This document shows positions 15,901-22,858 of a stretch of 23,252 nt of DNA, piece by piece. The notes beneath the pieces were generated by a model. The model ran no database searches. It worked only from the letters and a program-made list of their open reading frames with translations, and had not been told where the DNA came from. Position 1 is the first letter of the stretch. The number at the start of each line of letters is the position of its first letter. Origin of the DNA: a virus; the IMG/VR virus record IMGVR_UViG_3300030412_000051, positions 1 to 23,252 of that record. The stretch is one strand, 5' to 3'. The position numbers and the translations under genes are program-made.

Positions 15901-16161
15901 CTTGAGCTAGGCGGTCAAGACCAAGTATTCAATCACACACGTTCTTCAGGACAATCTCAGTTAACTCTACCCGCTTGGGAGATGCTTAACAGTGCGAGGT
16001 CTCTAGGACAGATAGGTGCTTCGGCTATTACACCACGCGAAGTTACTGAGGGTGACATGGATTCAGCAATGGGCCTACTTCCTAACATGTGGATATTCCG
16101 TAACGTAACAGCAGCAATCGACGAAGGTTTCGACCTCCCTCAACAACAACAGGATAATTAA
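12925..16161 (+). CDS. Internal core/ejection protein, T7 gp16-like, 1078 aa, without a visible transglycosylase domain
   Basis: Largest gene here and last of the internal proteins. After a Pro/Gln/Glu-rich start (about residues 1-40) there is a helical segment and a hydrophobic region at about 145-235 (LRFGMNLLDPGNLAIAATL, LGSAVRGGILAGAENAG, AALFGIGFGGAVGGAFHR), likely membrane-interacting. A long helical body follows. Towards the end are WMHKDLAKAFMQFRSFVAGSYTRA and FGWVSYMAQQHINSVG, and the end WIFRNVTAAIDEGFDLPQQQ. T7 gp16 is 1318 aa and begins with a lytic transglycosylase; I see no such motif here, and the protein is about 240 residues shorter, consistent with absence of that domain. 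Good ribosome site (AAGGAAA). It probably forms the inner-membrane part of the ejection tunnel. Confidence 0.9.
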   Translation: MELNLQSPDLQQEPIAPQIEDIPLHATPLPNLSDEAVAQADIARQQVEGQTTYDDFKAAVKDQDFILPALDHVLNEHNFPVDVNWQGPTPEMLEEAKVPQDMQPMLYNTLSEDHYMKQLGELQNAMANEQTIEDYGVKGAWLRFGMNLLDPGNLAIAATLPLAEVGVPEALMMHKLGRLGSAVRGGILAGAENAGVQALINEANPLGTNEDVAYAALFGIGFGGAVGGAFHRNTSQVIEDNALQVIRAIDEKNSKATVGGNAGAAEVSGPAANQSLADNPLTPEELNAPEAVMSKFRFDSASQVANSGMDSARKAGNDLMEDAVGKKGHALNSEGGAASAIQRQTYKAWNIDMRKSVEPHVAEYKKSLPIQERFLHPIKIREDFFRQVTRHIELEDSVNPQVQKAADGFRDLYARMLDEQQGAKVFGSDAIPKDRRYTPHIWEPQRVRAMVDETNVATVSRLFQLAMTKGVDVSPEEAVYFKRVADSLVKKFDNRASAVDDMQGFHLNLTDAEELKVLMRDVGEEMDDDVIETIVNSVLKKQRDVGKASHLKRRMDLDMSASVLHPKTGKELTLYDLIETDAEKAALRYMQKASGLVGLARKGYGNTKSATADIAALKQRIENEGRTKGIDKDTIDRTLNNISVTADNILGKPMDTLQRTAGGRALRAATDAAFIRFMGQTGAASVAELGQAIGYAGVINAVRQLAPSMHRAFDRMAVGDDVSKTLSTELEAVGAWGGHRLNNQVSSRYNDHDVEFLSSSFRRLDAGLQIGKQLTVKYSGLGLITDFSQEFAARALSQKLYNQAMRAGTGSFEDVWKKDWKRFHLYGLSKPKAEKIFAQIRKHSEGTKSKYFKTEKLGRFNLDKWDKTELDDFTHVMFRMVTHAVQETDVGNMASWMHKDLAKAFMQFRSFVAGSYTRATLNGIHMRDTQAAVGFTASMAFGWVSYMAQQHINSVGKEDGWLERRIETDRQLAALYSRSAFASFTPAIMDFFLELGGQDQVFNHTRSSGQSQLTLPAWEMLNSARSLGQIGASAITPREVTEGDMDSAMGLLPNMWIFRNVTAAIDEGFDLPQQQQDN

Positions 16162-16163
16162 TA

Positions 16164-17159
16164 ATGGCAAAGTCATACGTTGACTACCCCGGTAACTCGT
16201 CTACTACTTCGTGGACAGTTACCTTTCAGTTCCTCTCACGGGACGATGTAAGTGTGTTTGATGTTTCAGATGATTCACCTATTGCCTTTACATGGCTGAG
16301 TGACTCTTTAATCTCAATCTCACCCGCAGTATCTTCAGGAACCACATTCCGTATTAAACGTACTACCAATACTGATAGTCGTGTCGTGGACTTCCAGAAT
16401 GCCACAGTATTAGATGAAGCTCAGTTAGATGCTTCAGCTGACCAGAACTTCTTCATTGCTCAAGAGATTAATGATGACTCTGAAGATAAGATGGCATTGG
16501 TCGCTGACGGTACGTTCGATGCTAGAAGTAAACGCATCTCAGACCTAGCCGACCCTGTTAATCCACAGGATGCTGTAACTCTATCTCACTTCGTAGCTGT
16601 AGGTGATGTGTATGCCGCTACAGCCGCTCAAAATGTAATAGACACAGAAACAGCAAGGGACGATGCAGAGACCGCTCAGGTAGCAGCAGAAGCCGCTCAG
16701 TTAGATAGTGAGACCGCTAGAGATGAAGCTGAGGTAGCGCAGGCAGCGGCAGAGGTGGCACAGGCAGCAGCTGAAGCTACTCTCGACCACAACCATGACG
16801 CTGATTATGAACCTATTGATACTGCCATTCTACGTGGTGACACAACAAGCAACGTGACTGTGGGCTTCACTACTGATATTGAGGTGTTAGCTTCCGACAC
16901 TATCACGCCTAACATGGCACTTGAAACCCTCAAGACTCGTAGCGTAACGGGTAACGTAACTATCAATGTACCCACAGGTGGTAATGGTGTCTGTGAAATC
17001 TTACTCACTATCGACGGGACAGACCGCACAATCACAGCAGGAACCAATGTGAAAGCAATCGGCGTAGTTCCCCTGCTCGCAGCTAGTGCTGTTTATTCCT
17101 TAGTTGTTACACGCTATTCAGCAACTAACGCAACCATGCAGATTCAGGAGGCCGTTTAA
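16164..17159 (+). CDS. Tail fibre/adaptor protein with T7 gp17-type N-terminal domain, 331 aa
   Basis: Residues about 1-150 match the tail-attachment domain of T7 gp17: SYVDYPGNSSTTSWTVTFQF, IKRTTNTDSRVVDFQNATVLDEAQLD, and FDARSKRISDLADPVNPQDAVTLS. A trimeric coiled coil of Glu/Ala/Asp repeats follows at about 165-208 (ETARDDAETAQVAAEAAQ and so on), then a beta-rich C-terminal domain (GNVTINVPTGGNGVCEILLTI, AIGVVPLLAASAVYSLVVTRYS) of a kind common at phage tail-protein ends. The product is shorter than T7 gp17 (553 aa) and lacks an obvious receptor-binding tip, so it is best read as an adaptor that carries the next gene's product. AGGA lies eight bases before ATG; the stop overlaps the next ATG as TAATG. 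Confidence 0.9.
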   Translation: MAKSYVDYPGNSSTTSWTVTFQFLSRDDVSVFDVSDDSPIAFTWLSDSLISISPAVSSGTTFRIKRTTNTDSRVVDFQNATVLDEAQLDASADQNFFIAQEINDDSEDKMALVADGTFDARSKRISDLADPVNPQDAVTLSHFVAVGDVYAATAAQNVIDTETARDDAETAQVAAEAAQLDSETARDEAEVAQAAAEVAQAAAEATLDHNHDADYEPIDTAILRGDTTSNVTVGFTTDIEVLASDTITPNMALETLKTRSVTGNVTINVPTGGNGVCEILLTIDGTDRTITAGTNVKAIGVVPLLAASAVYSLVVTRYSATNATMQIQEAV

Positions 17160-19399
17160 TGTTACACCCTAGATTGTTACCTAATAGTGGATACGACATT
17201 GCTAACAGTGCTGTGTTCACAGCTGAAGGGACGGACTATCTACACCGAACCAATGCGACCACAGGTGATGACCCTTTAAAGTTTACGGTATCAGCTTTTA
17301 TTAAAAGAGCTACGATAGCTGACGCATATACAGTCATACTTGGAAGCAACACAGGCAATAACGCTTTTGATTTTGTAGCCGTTGATTCAGACCAGTTCGG
17401 GCTACGAATGCGTAACTCATCGGGTGTCGACCAAACGAGAATTGTAAGTGAGGGTTACTTACGGGACACGGCTAGTTGGTATCATCTGGTCGCTGTATAC
17501 GACAGCGCTAACGCTACAGAAGCTGACAGAGTTAAGTTGTACATCAGTAACGAAGAAGTTACCGACTTCGCCTATAGTAACTACCCGGCTCTTGACGCAG
17601 TACCGAACGGTAACTTCTTAACTGAAATGCAGATAGGTCGTACAAACTTAGCAGCAGCATCATTCTATTATGCTTCGTTCTATATGGCAGAGCTTCACTT
17701 CATTGATGGACAAGCGTTAACCCCAGATGATTTTGCACAACTAGACCCCACCACAAACCAATGGGTAGCAAAGAAATACCAAGGCACTTACGGTACAAAT
17801 GGTTTCTATCTCAACTTCGAGAACGGGGCTGATTTAGGTGAGGATAGCTCAGGTAATGGTAATGACTTCACCAATGTTGGCGTGACGCAATCTACAGATA
17901 CGCCTACTAACAATCATGCTACATTAAACACTTTGATGGCAACCTCAGTATCAAACACTTCATTCTCAAATGCTGGTCGCACTATGGCAGAGTTTGCAGA
18001 TACTTATAGTTACTACGGACTTTCTACGGTCGGCATGACGCAAGGTAAGTATTATTTTGAGGCGCTTATAAATACCTTCTCAAACGCTTCAATACGTATA
18101 GGTATATCTAACAGCCAGAATATCGACTCTTCTAATGTAGTAATATATCACATGGTAGGGCAGTTTGAGACGGAAGGTGTGACCGACACCTCCCCTGCAT
18201 CAAGCGCAGCAAGTGATGTAATTGGCGTGGCGGTAGACCTAGATACTAACGATATTGAGTATTTCAAGAACGGTGTATCACTTGGTGCTAAATCATTTAC
18301 TACAGGTGAATGGTTTGCGCATTGCAGGGTTTACGCTAACAGTGGCGGCGCGGGTAAAGCGACATTCCTATTCACAGAAGATTCTTGGACTTATTCAGCC
18401 CCTTCGGGTTACAAAGCATTATCGTCTAAAAACCTACCCGAACCTGAAATAACAAAGCCTAACCTTCAGTTCACACCTGTTATCTATGATGATGGCGCGG
18501 GAGCTAAGACAGTAGGCTTTCAACCTGATTTAGTGTGGTTTAAATCACGTGGAAGTGCATACGACCATAAGCTTGTTGATAGTGTACGCGGAGCAACAAA
18601 AGCAATCTCTACAAATATACGAAGCGTAGAAGCAACTGACACAACAGGCTTAACCTCGTTCGATAGTAACGGTTTTACTGTTGGTGCTGATACTGATTAC
18701 TCGGATACTACCGGGTTAGGTATGGTCGCTTGGTGCTGGAAGGACGGTATCACAGCAGGTTTTGACATTGTTACAGGGACGAAGACAGTCACTAATGAAG
18801 CGTTTAGTCACTCCCTTGGTATTACACCTGATTTGATGATTTTCTTCACAACGACAGACTCTGTAACTGCTAACGTCTTGTATCACCATGAAGCAAATGT
18901 AGTACCAAAAGATGGTGGACTTGTCTTAGACAACACGGCAGCATGGTCTAACTCTACAGCTTACTGGAATGACACAGCCCCGACGACAACGCAATTCACG
19001 GTAGGCTCTAACGTGGGTGGTTCTTCGGAATCCTTTATCGCGTACCTATTTGCAGAAGTAGAAGGGTTCAGTAAGTTTGGTAGTTATGTCGGCAATGGTT
19101 CTACCGATGGGCCGTTTGTTTATCTTGGATTCAAACCTGCCTTGGTCATAGTTAAACGTGTTGATGCTACAGCAAACTGGCACATGCTCGACAGCTCACG
19201 CAGCAACATAAACCCGCTAGAAGACACCTTATACCCGAACCAGTCAGACGCAGAAGCGGTATCGTCGGGCAACATCTTAGATACCCTTTCCAATGGGTTC
19301 AAAGTAAGAGGCTCCAGCAGCGCAGTAAACACGAACAGCGGTGATTATGTCTACATGGCTTTTGCCGAATCCCCTTTTAAATACTCAACAGCGAGGTAA
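17159..19399 (+). CDS. Receptor-binding tail protein with LamG-like and SPRY-like modules and three C-terminal repeats, 746 aa
   Basis: Residues about 15-215 look like a LamG/concanavalin-type jelly roll (FTVSAFIKRATI ... WYHLVAVYDSANATEADRVKLYISNEEV ... MQIGRTN ... YMAELHFIDGQALTPDDF). Residues about 275-425 look SPRY-like (GKYYFEALI, IRIGISNS, VIGVAVDLDTNDIEYFKNGVSL, EWFAHCRVY). The C-terminal third holds three repeats of roughly 100 residues with 'G-x-x-P-x-L-V/M' near 452, 553 and 656 and 'NGFxVG ... YMAFAE'-type ends, resembling the DUF7483-type ends of marine phage fibres. It probably recognises host surface glycan, though the target cannot be told. A strong AGGAGG seven bases upstream lies within the fibre gene, and the start overlaps its stop (TAATG). 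Confidence 0.85.
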   Translation: MLHPRLLPNSGYDIANSAVFTAEGTDYLHRTNATTGDDPLKFTVSAFIKRATIADAYTVILGSNTGNNAFDFVAVDSDQFGLRMRNSSGVDQTRIVSEGYLRDTASWYHLVAVYDSANATEADRVKLYISNEEVTDFAYSNYPALDAVPNGNFLTEMQIGRTNLAAASFYYASFYMAELHFIDGQALTPDDFAQLDPTTNQWVAKKYQGTYGTNGFYLNFENGADLGEDSSGNGNDFTNVGVTQSTDTPTNNHATLNTLMATSVSNTSFSNAGRTMAEFADTYSYYGLSTVGMTQGKYYFEALINTFSNASIRIGISNSQNIDSSNVVIYHMVGQFETEGVTDTSPASSAASDVIGVAVDLDTNDIEYFKNGVSLGAKSFTTGEWFAHCRVYANSGGAGKATFLFTEDSWTYSAPSGYKALSSKNLPEPEITKPNLQFTPVIYDDGAGAKTVGFQPDLVWFKSRGSAYDHKLVDSVRGATKAISTNIRSVEATDTTGLTSFDSNGFTVGADTDYSDTTGLGMVAWCWKDGITAGFDIVTGTKTVTNEAFSHSLGITPDLMIFFTTTDSVTANVLYHHEANVVPKDGGLVLDNTAAWSNSTAYWNDTAPTTTQFTVGSNVGGSSESFIAYLFAEVEGFSKFGSYVGNGSTDGPFVYLGFKPALVIVKRVDATANWHMLDSSRSNINPLEDTLYPNQSDAEAVSSGNILDTLSNGFKVRGSSSAVNTNSGDYVYMAFAESPFKYSTAR
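18470..19399 (+). repeat. Three diverged protein-level repeats at the end of the receptor-binding gene
   Basis: VGFQPDLVWF (codon 452, base 18512), LGITPDLMIF (553, base 18815) and LGFKPALVIV (656, base 19124) each begin a strand pair. Each unit ends with NGFTVG, TQFTVGS or NGFKVRGSS followed by GMVAWCWKDG, SFIAYLFAEV or DYVYMAFAES. Spacing is 101 and 103 residues. The repeats are clear in protein but not in DNA, so the duplication is old. Boundaries are approximate. Confidence 0.75.
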
Positions 19400-19402
19400 T
19401 AA

Positions 19403-19927
19403 ATGTACCAAGATATTAACGGCAAGACAGGACTATCAAACCTTGTAGGTAATTCAGGCAAGACATACTTTCATATCAAACATCTTAGTAACCCAGAAAG
19501 AGATGAGATGTTAGCTGACGGTATCACTGTATATGTGAAACCCGACCGACCTCAGCCAACGGATGCTCAAGTACTTGTAGCCAGTAAAGATAAGAAGCGT
19601 AACCATGTACGGGAGGGACTAGCTCAGTTCCTCTCAGTTCCCATCCTAGACTCGAATAGTATCCCTTGGGGAGCTGGTTTCGATTCAGCTATAAAGTTAG
19701 ATGCAGCTATGCGTCTTTCAGCTACCTTTGGTGGTACAGAAGTCACCTTCTTTGACGAGAACAACATGCCTCACGTACTGGCACATGAAGAAGCATTAGC
19801 GGTGGTCGGTCTTGTGGCGAATAGCTTCCAGATGGCCTTGGCTACTAAACAATCCTTAATGGCCTCAATAGATTCGGCTGAGACATTAGAGGAACTAAAC
19901 TTAATCACTACCCCTTGGAACCAATAA
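19403..19927 (+). CDS. Tail fibre assembly-type protein, DUF4376-like, 174 aa
   Basis: The N-terminal part (LSNPERDEMLADGITVYVKPDRP) is followed by a basic linker (VASKDKKRNHVREGLAQFL). The C-terminal domain reads like DUF4376: a GFDSAIKLDAAMRLSATF block, VTFFDENNMPHVLAHEEALAVVGLVANSF, and SIDSAETLEELNLI. Proteins with this domain usually lie directly behind phage fibre genes and are thought to act in fibre folding or assembly. The position just after the receptor-binding protein fits. GAGG precedes the ATG. The next gene starts right after the stop (TAA ATG). Domain assignment is by pattern memory, role by context. Confidence 0.75.
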   Translation: MYQDINGKTGLSNLVGNSGKTYFHIKHLSNPERDEMLADGITVYVKPDRPQPTDAQVLVASKDKKRNHVREGLAQFLSVPILDSNSIPWGAGFDSAIKLDAAMRLSATFGGTEVTFFDENNMPHVLAHEEALAVVGLVANSFQMALATKQSLMASIDSAETLEELNLITTPWNQ

Positions 19928-20143
19928 ATGAAAGCATACCTGTTTAATCTACTTATCAGTATCGACCAGTTCTTCAACACGCTATTTCTAGGCAACCCGG
20001 ATGAGACTATCTCATCACGTATGGGTAAAGCTATCCGAGACGGTGAGTGCTGGGGCTGTAGTGTCGTATGTAAAGTATTAGACTTCTTCGACCCCAATCA
20101 TTGTAAGGACTCTATTGAAGAGGACGAACACGCTCCCTATTAA
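19928..20143 (+). CDS. Small phage protein with cysteine cluster, 71 aa
   Basis: The sequence YLFNLLISIDQFFNTLFLGNPDETISSRMGK matches a recurrent family of short phage proteins (pattern DQFxNTLxxGxPDETxSSR) that often lie beside lysis genes; no function is known to me. The C-terminal half carries C41-x2-C44-x3-C48 and H58-C59 (GECWGCSVVCK ... DPNHCK), which could bind a metal or form disulphides. The N-terminal helix is amphipathic to hydrophobic but too polar to be a sure membrane anchor. It follows the fibre-assembly gene with no gap, and its TAA stop is the first three bases of the second copy of the 24-bp promoter-like element. Confidence 0.82.
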   Translation: MKAYLFNLLISIDQFFNTLFLGNPDETISSRMGKAIRDGECWGCSVVCKVLDFFDPNHCKDSIEEDEHAPY

Positions 20144-20164
20144 GTACTCCCCCCCTACTAAGGA
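20141..20164 (+). promoter_or_regulatory. Candidate phage RNA-polymerase promoter, copy 2 (phi17-like position)
   Basis: 24 bases identical to 1928-1951 except A20146, with the 18-base core at 20147-20164. It overlaps the stop codon of the 71-aa gene and lies 115 bases before the holin start, where T7 has phi17 and the lysis/packaging genes. Together with copy 1 it is the strongest evidence for the phage's own late promoter sequence. Confidence 0.5.
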
Positions 20165-20177
20165 ATGCCCCACTCTA

Positions 20178-20240
20178 GATACTATAGATAACTATAAGAT
20201 ACTGTAAGAGTACTGTAGGTTAACTATAAGTTCATAGAGG
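20178..20240 (+). repeat. Helically phased array of ACTRTAR units between the promoter-like element and the holin gene
   Basis: ACTATAG 20181, ACTATAA 20191, ACTGTAA 20201, ACTGTAG 20212 and ACTATAA 20223 are spaced 10, 10, 11 and 11 bases, mean 10.5, one turn of B-DNA. Each is preceded by a G-W/G-T/A run (GATA-, GAGT-, GTTA-); a degenerate sixth unit, GTTCATAGAGG, follows. It is non-coding and AT-rich. It may bind a protein cooperatively or bend DNA. Confidence 0.85.
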
Positions 20241-20278
20241 TTCATTACTTAATACATCATAAAAGGATTTAAACCTTC

Positions 20279-20560
20279 ATGTCTGAACACGTCCCACCCG
20301 AGGCCATCATTGGTACTCTAGGGTTATCAGGCTTAATCATCGGACTGGGACAACTTCTAGCCAGTGAAGACAAACTCACCCCTCGCCTTGTGCTTGGACG
20401 TGCTATGTCTTCAGCTGGTCTAGGAGCTTCAGCAGCTTCGGTATTAACCTTCTTCCCCGACCTCCCTCTCACAGCCGTATGTGGTATTGCATGTTTAATT
20501 GCTTCACTAGGTACAAGCTTCGTAGAGCGGGTAGTACAGAAACTATTAGGAATACAATAA
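20279..20560 (+). CDS. Holin, three transmembrane segments, 93 aa
   Basis: Three hydrophobic helices are evident at about residues 9-28 (AIIGTLGLSGLIIGLGQLL), 41-60 (GRAMSSAGLGASAASVLTFF) and 65-83 (LTAVCGIACLIASLGTSFV), with polar links and a C-terminal amphipathic end (ERVVQKLLGIQ). Topology, size, and the G-R-A ... G-x-x-A-A pattern match the LydA/holin superfamily III type of phage holins, which permeabilise the inner membrane at the end of infection. It opens the lysis-packaging block. AAGGA at 20263-20267 lies 11 bases before ATG, a long spacer that may lower initiation. No endolysin is encoded in this window, so it must be located upstream or be an unusual type. Confidence 0.85.
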   Translation: MSEHVPPEAIIGTLGLSGLIIGLGQLLASEDKLTPRLVLGRAMSSAGLGASAASVLTFFPDLPLTAVCGIACLIASLGTSFVERVVQKLLGIQ

Positions 20561-20563
20561 CAA

Positions 20564-20923
20564 ATGTGGGCCTTAATCATTCAATCCTTATCAGGTCTAT
20601 TCACTTCATGGATGGACAGTAAGAAAGCTAAACACCAAGCCGAAGCTAACTTCCAGATGAAGCTATCTGAACAGGAAGCTACTTGGGACATCATTGCTCT
20701 TAGACAAAGTCAGTACAGTTGGAAAGATGAACTCATAACTGTTATCTGGTTTGCTCCTCTAATCGTAGCGTGGTTCAACCCAGAGAAATCTATGAGCTGG
20801 GTAAACTTTGTAACCCAGCTCCCTCTTTGGTATCAAATAGTAATGTTCGGTATCGTCGCGGCAAGCTTCGGTCTCAGATGGTTCTTCAAGAGCCAGAACT
20901 TAAAAGTAGGTGAAACAAAGTGA
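20564..20923 (+). CDS. Second lysis-region membrane protein, 119 aa, two clear membrane segments
   Basis: An N-terminal hydrophobic/amphipathic stretch (MWALIIQSLSGLFTSWM) is followed by a charged helix (KKAKHQAEANFQMKLSEQEATW), then SQYSWKDELITVIWFAPLIVAWF (segment at about 55-76) and WYQIVMFGIVAASFGLRWFF (about 88-108). The 'W-K-D-E' before a membrane segment and 'G-R/L-R' at the end resemble small 3TM holin-like proteins of phages and gene-transfer agents. It could be a second holin, an antiholin or a regulator. It is not an Rz-type spanin, since it lacks a single N-terminal anchor with a long periplasmic coil. It starts four bases after the holin stop and overlaps TerS by GTGA. Confidence 0.72.
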   Translation: MWALIIQSLSGLFTSWMDSKKAKHQAEANFQMKLSEQEATWDIIALRQSQYSWKDELITVIWFAPLIVAWFNPEKSMSWVNFVTQLPLWYQIVMFGIVAASFGLRWFFKSQNLKVGETK

Positions 20924-21162
20924 CAGATACAAAAGACATCAAGCAGGAGATGTCAGACCTCTTCCGACAACACATGAAGACAATTAAAGAATGCCTAGCA
21001 GGTATTTCCGAAATATCTCCCGCAGTACTTAAGGAAGCTCGTGAGTTCCTGAAAGACAATTCAATCACGAAAGATAACCTCAGCGTAGCTACGTTTAACG
21101 ACCTAGCTACTGCTATCCCTTTAGATGACTTCGACGAAGATGTCGGCGCAACTGCCCACTAA
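20920..21162 (+). CDS. terS: Terminase small subunit, T7 gp18-like, 80 aa
   Basis: A short, acidic, helical protein immediately before the large terminase gene, close in size to T7 gp18 (89 aa). It begins at GTG within the GTGA overlap with the membrane-protein gene: MTDTKDIKQEMSDLFRQHMKTI, then ISEISPAVLKEAREFLKDNSITKDNL, a segment that fits the T7-type small terminase pattern of a 'Lxx AReFLKxN' helix, and an acidic end (PLDDFDEDVGATAH). An alternative ATG at 20950 would remove ten residues. TerS recognises the concatemer and stimulates TerL. The 3' end overlaps the TerL gene by 38 or 23 bases depending on the start used. The call rests on position, size and partial motif. Confidence 0.85.
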   Translation: MTDTKDIKQEMSDLFRQHMKTIKECLAGISEISPAVLKEAREFLKDNSITKDNLSVATFNDLATAIPLDDFDEDVGATAH

Positions 21163-22843
21163 CCACCCGTATATCCTTGACTTCAGACATTTCCTAGCTT
21201 ACATCTGGCATTGTTTAAACCTCCCCAAACCGACACCAATTCAATATGACATTGCTAAGTTCCTGCAACATGGGCCTGAGCGTTCGATTATTGAAGCGTT
21301 CCGTGGTGTCGGTAAGTCATGGATAACTTCGGCTTACGTGTGTTGGTTGTTACTGGTAGACCCTAATACTAAGATATTAGTTGTGTCTGCCTCTAAAGAC
21401 CGTGCAGACGCTTTCAGTACCTTTACGAAACGATTGATTCGAGAGGTCGACATACTTCAACATCTACAGCCCGACACTCGCAAAGGACATCGTGATTCTA
21501 ACGTGGCCTTTGATGTTGGCCCTGCCACAGCCGACCATGCCCCTTCAGTTAAATCTGTGGGTATCTCTGGTCAGCTTGCTGGTTCACGTGCCAATGTCAT
21601 TATCCCGGATGATGTGGAAGTACCTAATAACTCAATGACCCAGCTGATGCGTGACCGTCTCGGTGAGGCAGTTAAAGAGTTCGATGCGATACTCAAGCCG
21701 GGTGGTCGTATCATCTATCTAGGTACGCCACAGACAGAGATGTCACTTTATAACGTGTTAGCTGAACGTGGTTACATTCAACGTATATGGCCTACTCGTT
21801 ATCCCAAGCAGAAACTTATGGATGCTTACGGTGACAGACTGGCTCCTTACATACGCGAGAAGTTACTGAAAGACCCTTCCCTCGGTAACTCACAACATCA
21901 TACTAGATATGGACAACCTACAGACACAGCACGATTCGATGAGCTAGACCTATTGAAACGTGAGGCATCTTATGGTCGTTCGGGCTTTGCCCTTCAGTTC
22001 ATGCTGGACACTTCAGTATCTGACGGAGACCGCTACCCGCTTAAACTCAGCGACCTCATTGTCATGGGAACCACCATTGACCTTGCTCCAGCTAAAGTAG
22101 CGTGGGGTTCAGGTGAAGACCAAGTCATTAAGGATATACCTGCTATTGGACTATCAGGAGACCGACTACACCGTCCTGCTTTCAAGCATAATGACTGGGT
22201 TGAGTATACGGGTTCAGTGTTAGTCATTGACCCTTCTGGACGTGGTGCTGATGAAACCTCCTACGCGGTTGTTAAGATGCTGAACGGTTTCTTATACATA
22301 CGGCATTGCTCTGGTTTCCCCGGCGGTTACGATGAGAAGACATTACAAGCTATCGCCAACCTCGCTAAGACCGAGAAGGTAAATGCTGTATTGGTCGAGT
22401 CAAACTTCGGTGACGGTATGTTCAACAAGTTACTGGAACCGTACTTAAAGAGAACGTACCCCGTTACTCTTGAAGAAGTACGCCAATCGTCAGCTAAAGA
22501 AGCACGTATCATCGACACACTTGAACCAGTACTCAATCAACATCGACTGGTTATTGATGAGAGCATTCTTAAGGAAGACGCAAAGAACCCGGACAGAGTC
22601 AAGAAGACACTCAGCTATCAATTAACTCGACTTACCAAAGACCGGGGTTCACTCGCCTTTGATGACCGGGTAGATGTACTTGAGATGGGTGTACGATACT
22701 GGCTCGACCAGATGTCCAAAGATGTGTCGTCTATCGAAGATGAGCATATCGAGCGGCTACGTGAAGAAGCACTTGCACGATTCATGGAGAACGCTTTAGG
22801 TTCCGATGCGGTAACACCGTCCAACTGGACAGATAACTTCTAG
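21125..22843 (+). CDS. terL: Terminase large subunit (packaging ATPase and nuclease), T7 gp19-like, 572 aa
   Basis: It drives DNA into the procapsid and cuts the concatemer. ATPase domain: Walker A AFRGVGKS at 58-65, VSASKDRADA near 87-96, Walker B VIIPDDVE at 158-165, coupling motif LGTPQTE at 199-205. Nuclease domain: VIDPSGRGADETSY with D369, LVESNFGDGMF with E425, and FDDRVDVLEMG with D513 and D514. All are collinear with T7 gp19, as are FDVGPATADHAPSVKSVGISGQLAGSR, YGDRLAPYIREKL and GFALQFMLD. The length is close to T7 (586 aa). Two starts are possible, ATG 21125 and ATG 21140; the latter, MSAQLPTNHP, is preceded by CGAAG and is plausible. Both lie inside terS, indicating coupled synthesis of the two subunits. 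Confidence 0.97.
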   Translation: MTSTKMSAQLPTNHPYILDFRHFLAYIWHCLNLPKPTPIQYDIAKFLQHGPERSIIEAFRGVGKSWITSAYVCWLLLVDPNTKILVVSASKDRADAFSTFTKRLIREVDILQHLQPDTRKGHRDSNVAFDVGPATADHAPSVKSVGISGQLAGSRANVIIPDDVEVPNNSMTQLMRDRLGEAVKEFDAILKPGGRIIYLGTPQTEMSLYNVLAERGYIQRIWPTRYPKQKLMDAYGDRLAPYIREKLLKDPSLGNSQHHTRYGQPTDTARFDELDLLKREASYGRSGFALQFMLDTSVSDGDRYPLKLSDLIVMGTTIDLAPAKVAWGSGEDQVIKDIPAIGLSGDRLHRPAFKHNDWVEYTGSVLVIDPSGRGADETSYAVVKMLNGFLYIRHCSGFPGGYDEKTLQAIANLAKTEKVNAVLVESNFGDGMFNKLLEPYLKRTYPVTLEEVRQSSAKEARIIDTLEPVLNQHRLVIDESILKEDAKNPDRVKKTLSYQLTRLTKDRGSLAFDDRVDVLEMGVRYWLDQMSKDVSSIEDEHIERLREEALARFMENALGSDAVTPSNWTDNF

Positions 22844-22858
22844 AACCTCCTGTAAGGC

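Noticed and set aside
20144-20278. tRNA or CRISPR-like repeat in the holin upstream gap
   Set aside because: Repeat units are only 7-11 bp with 3-4 bp linkers and no spacers; no cloverleaf can be drawn.
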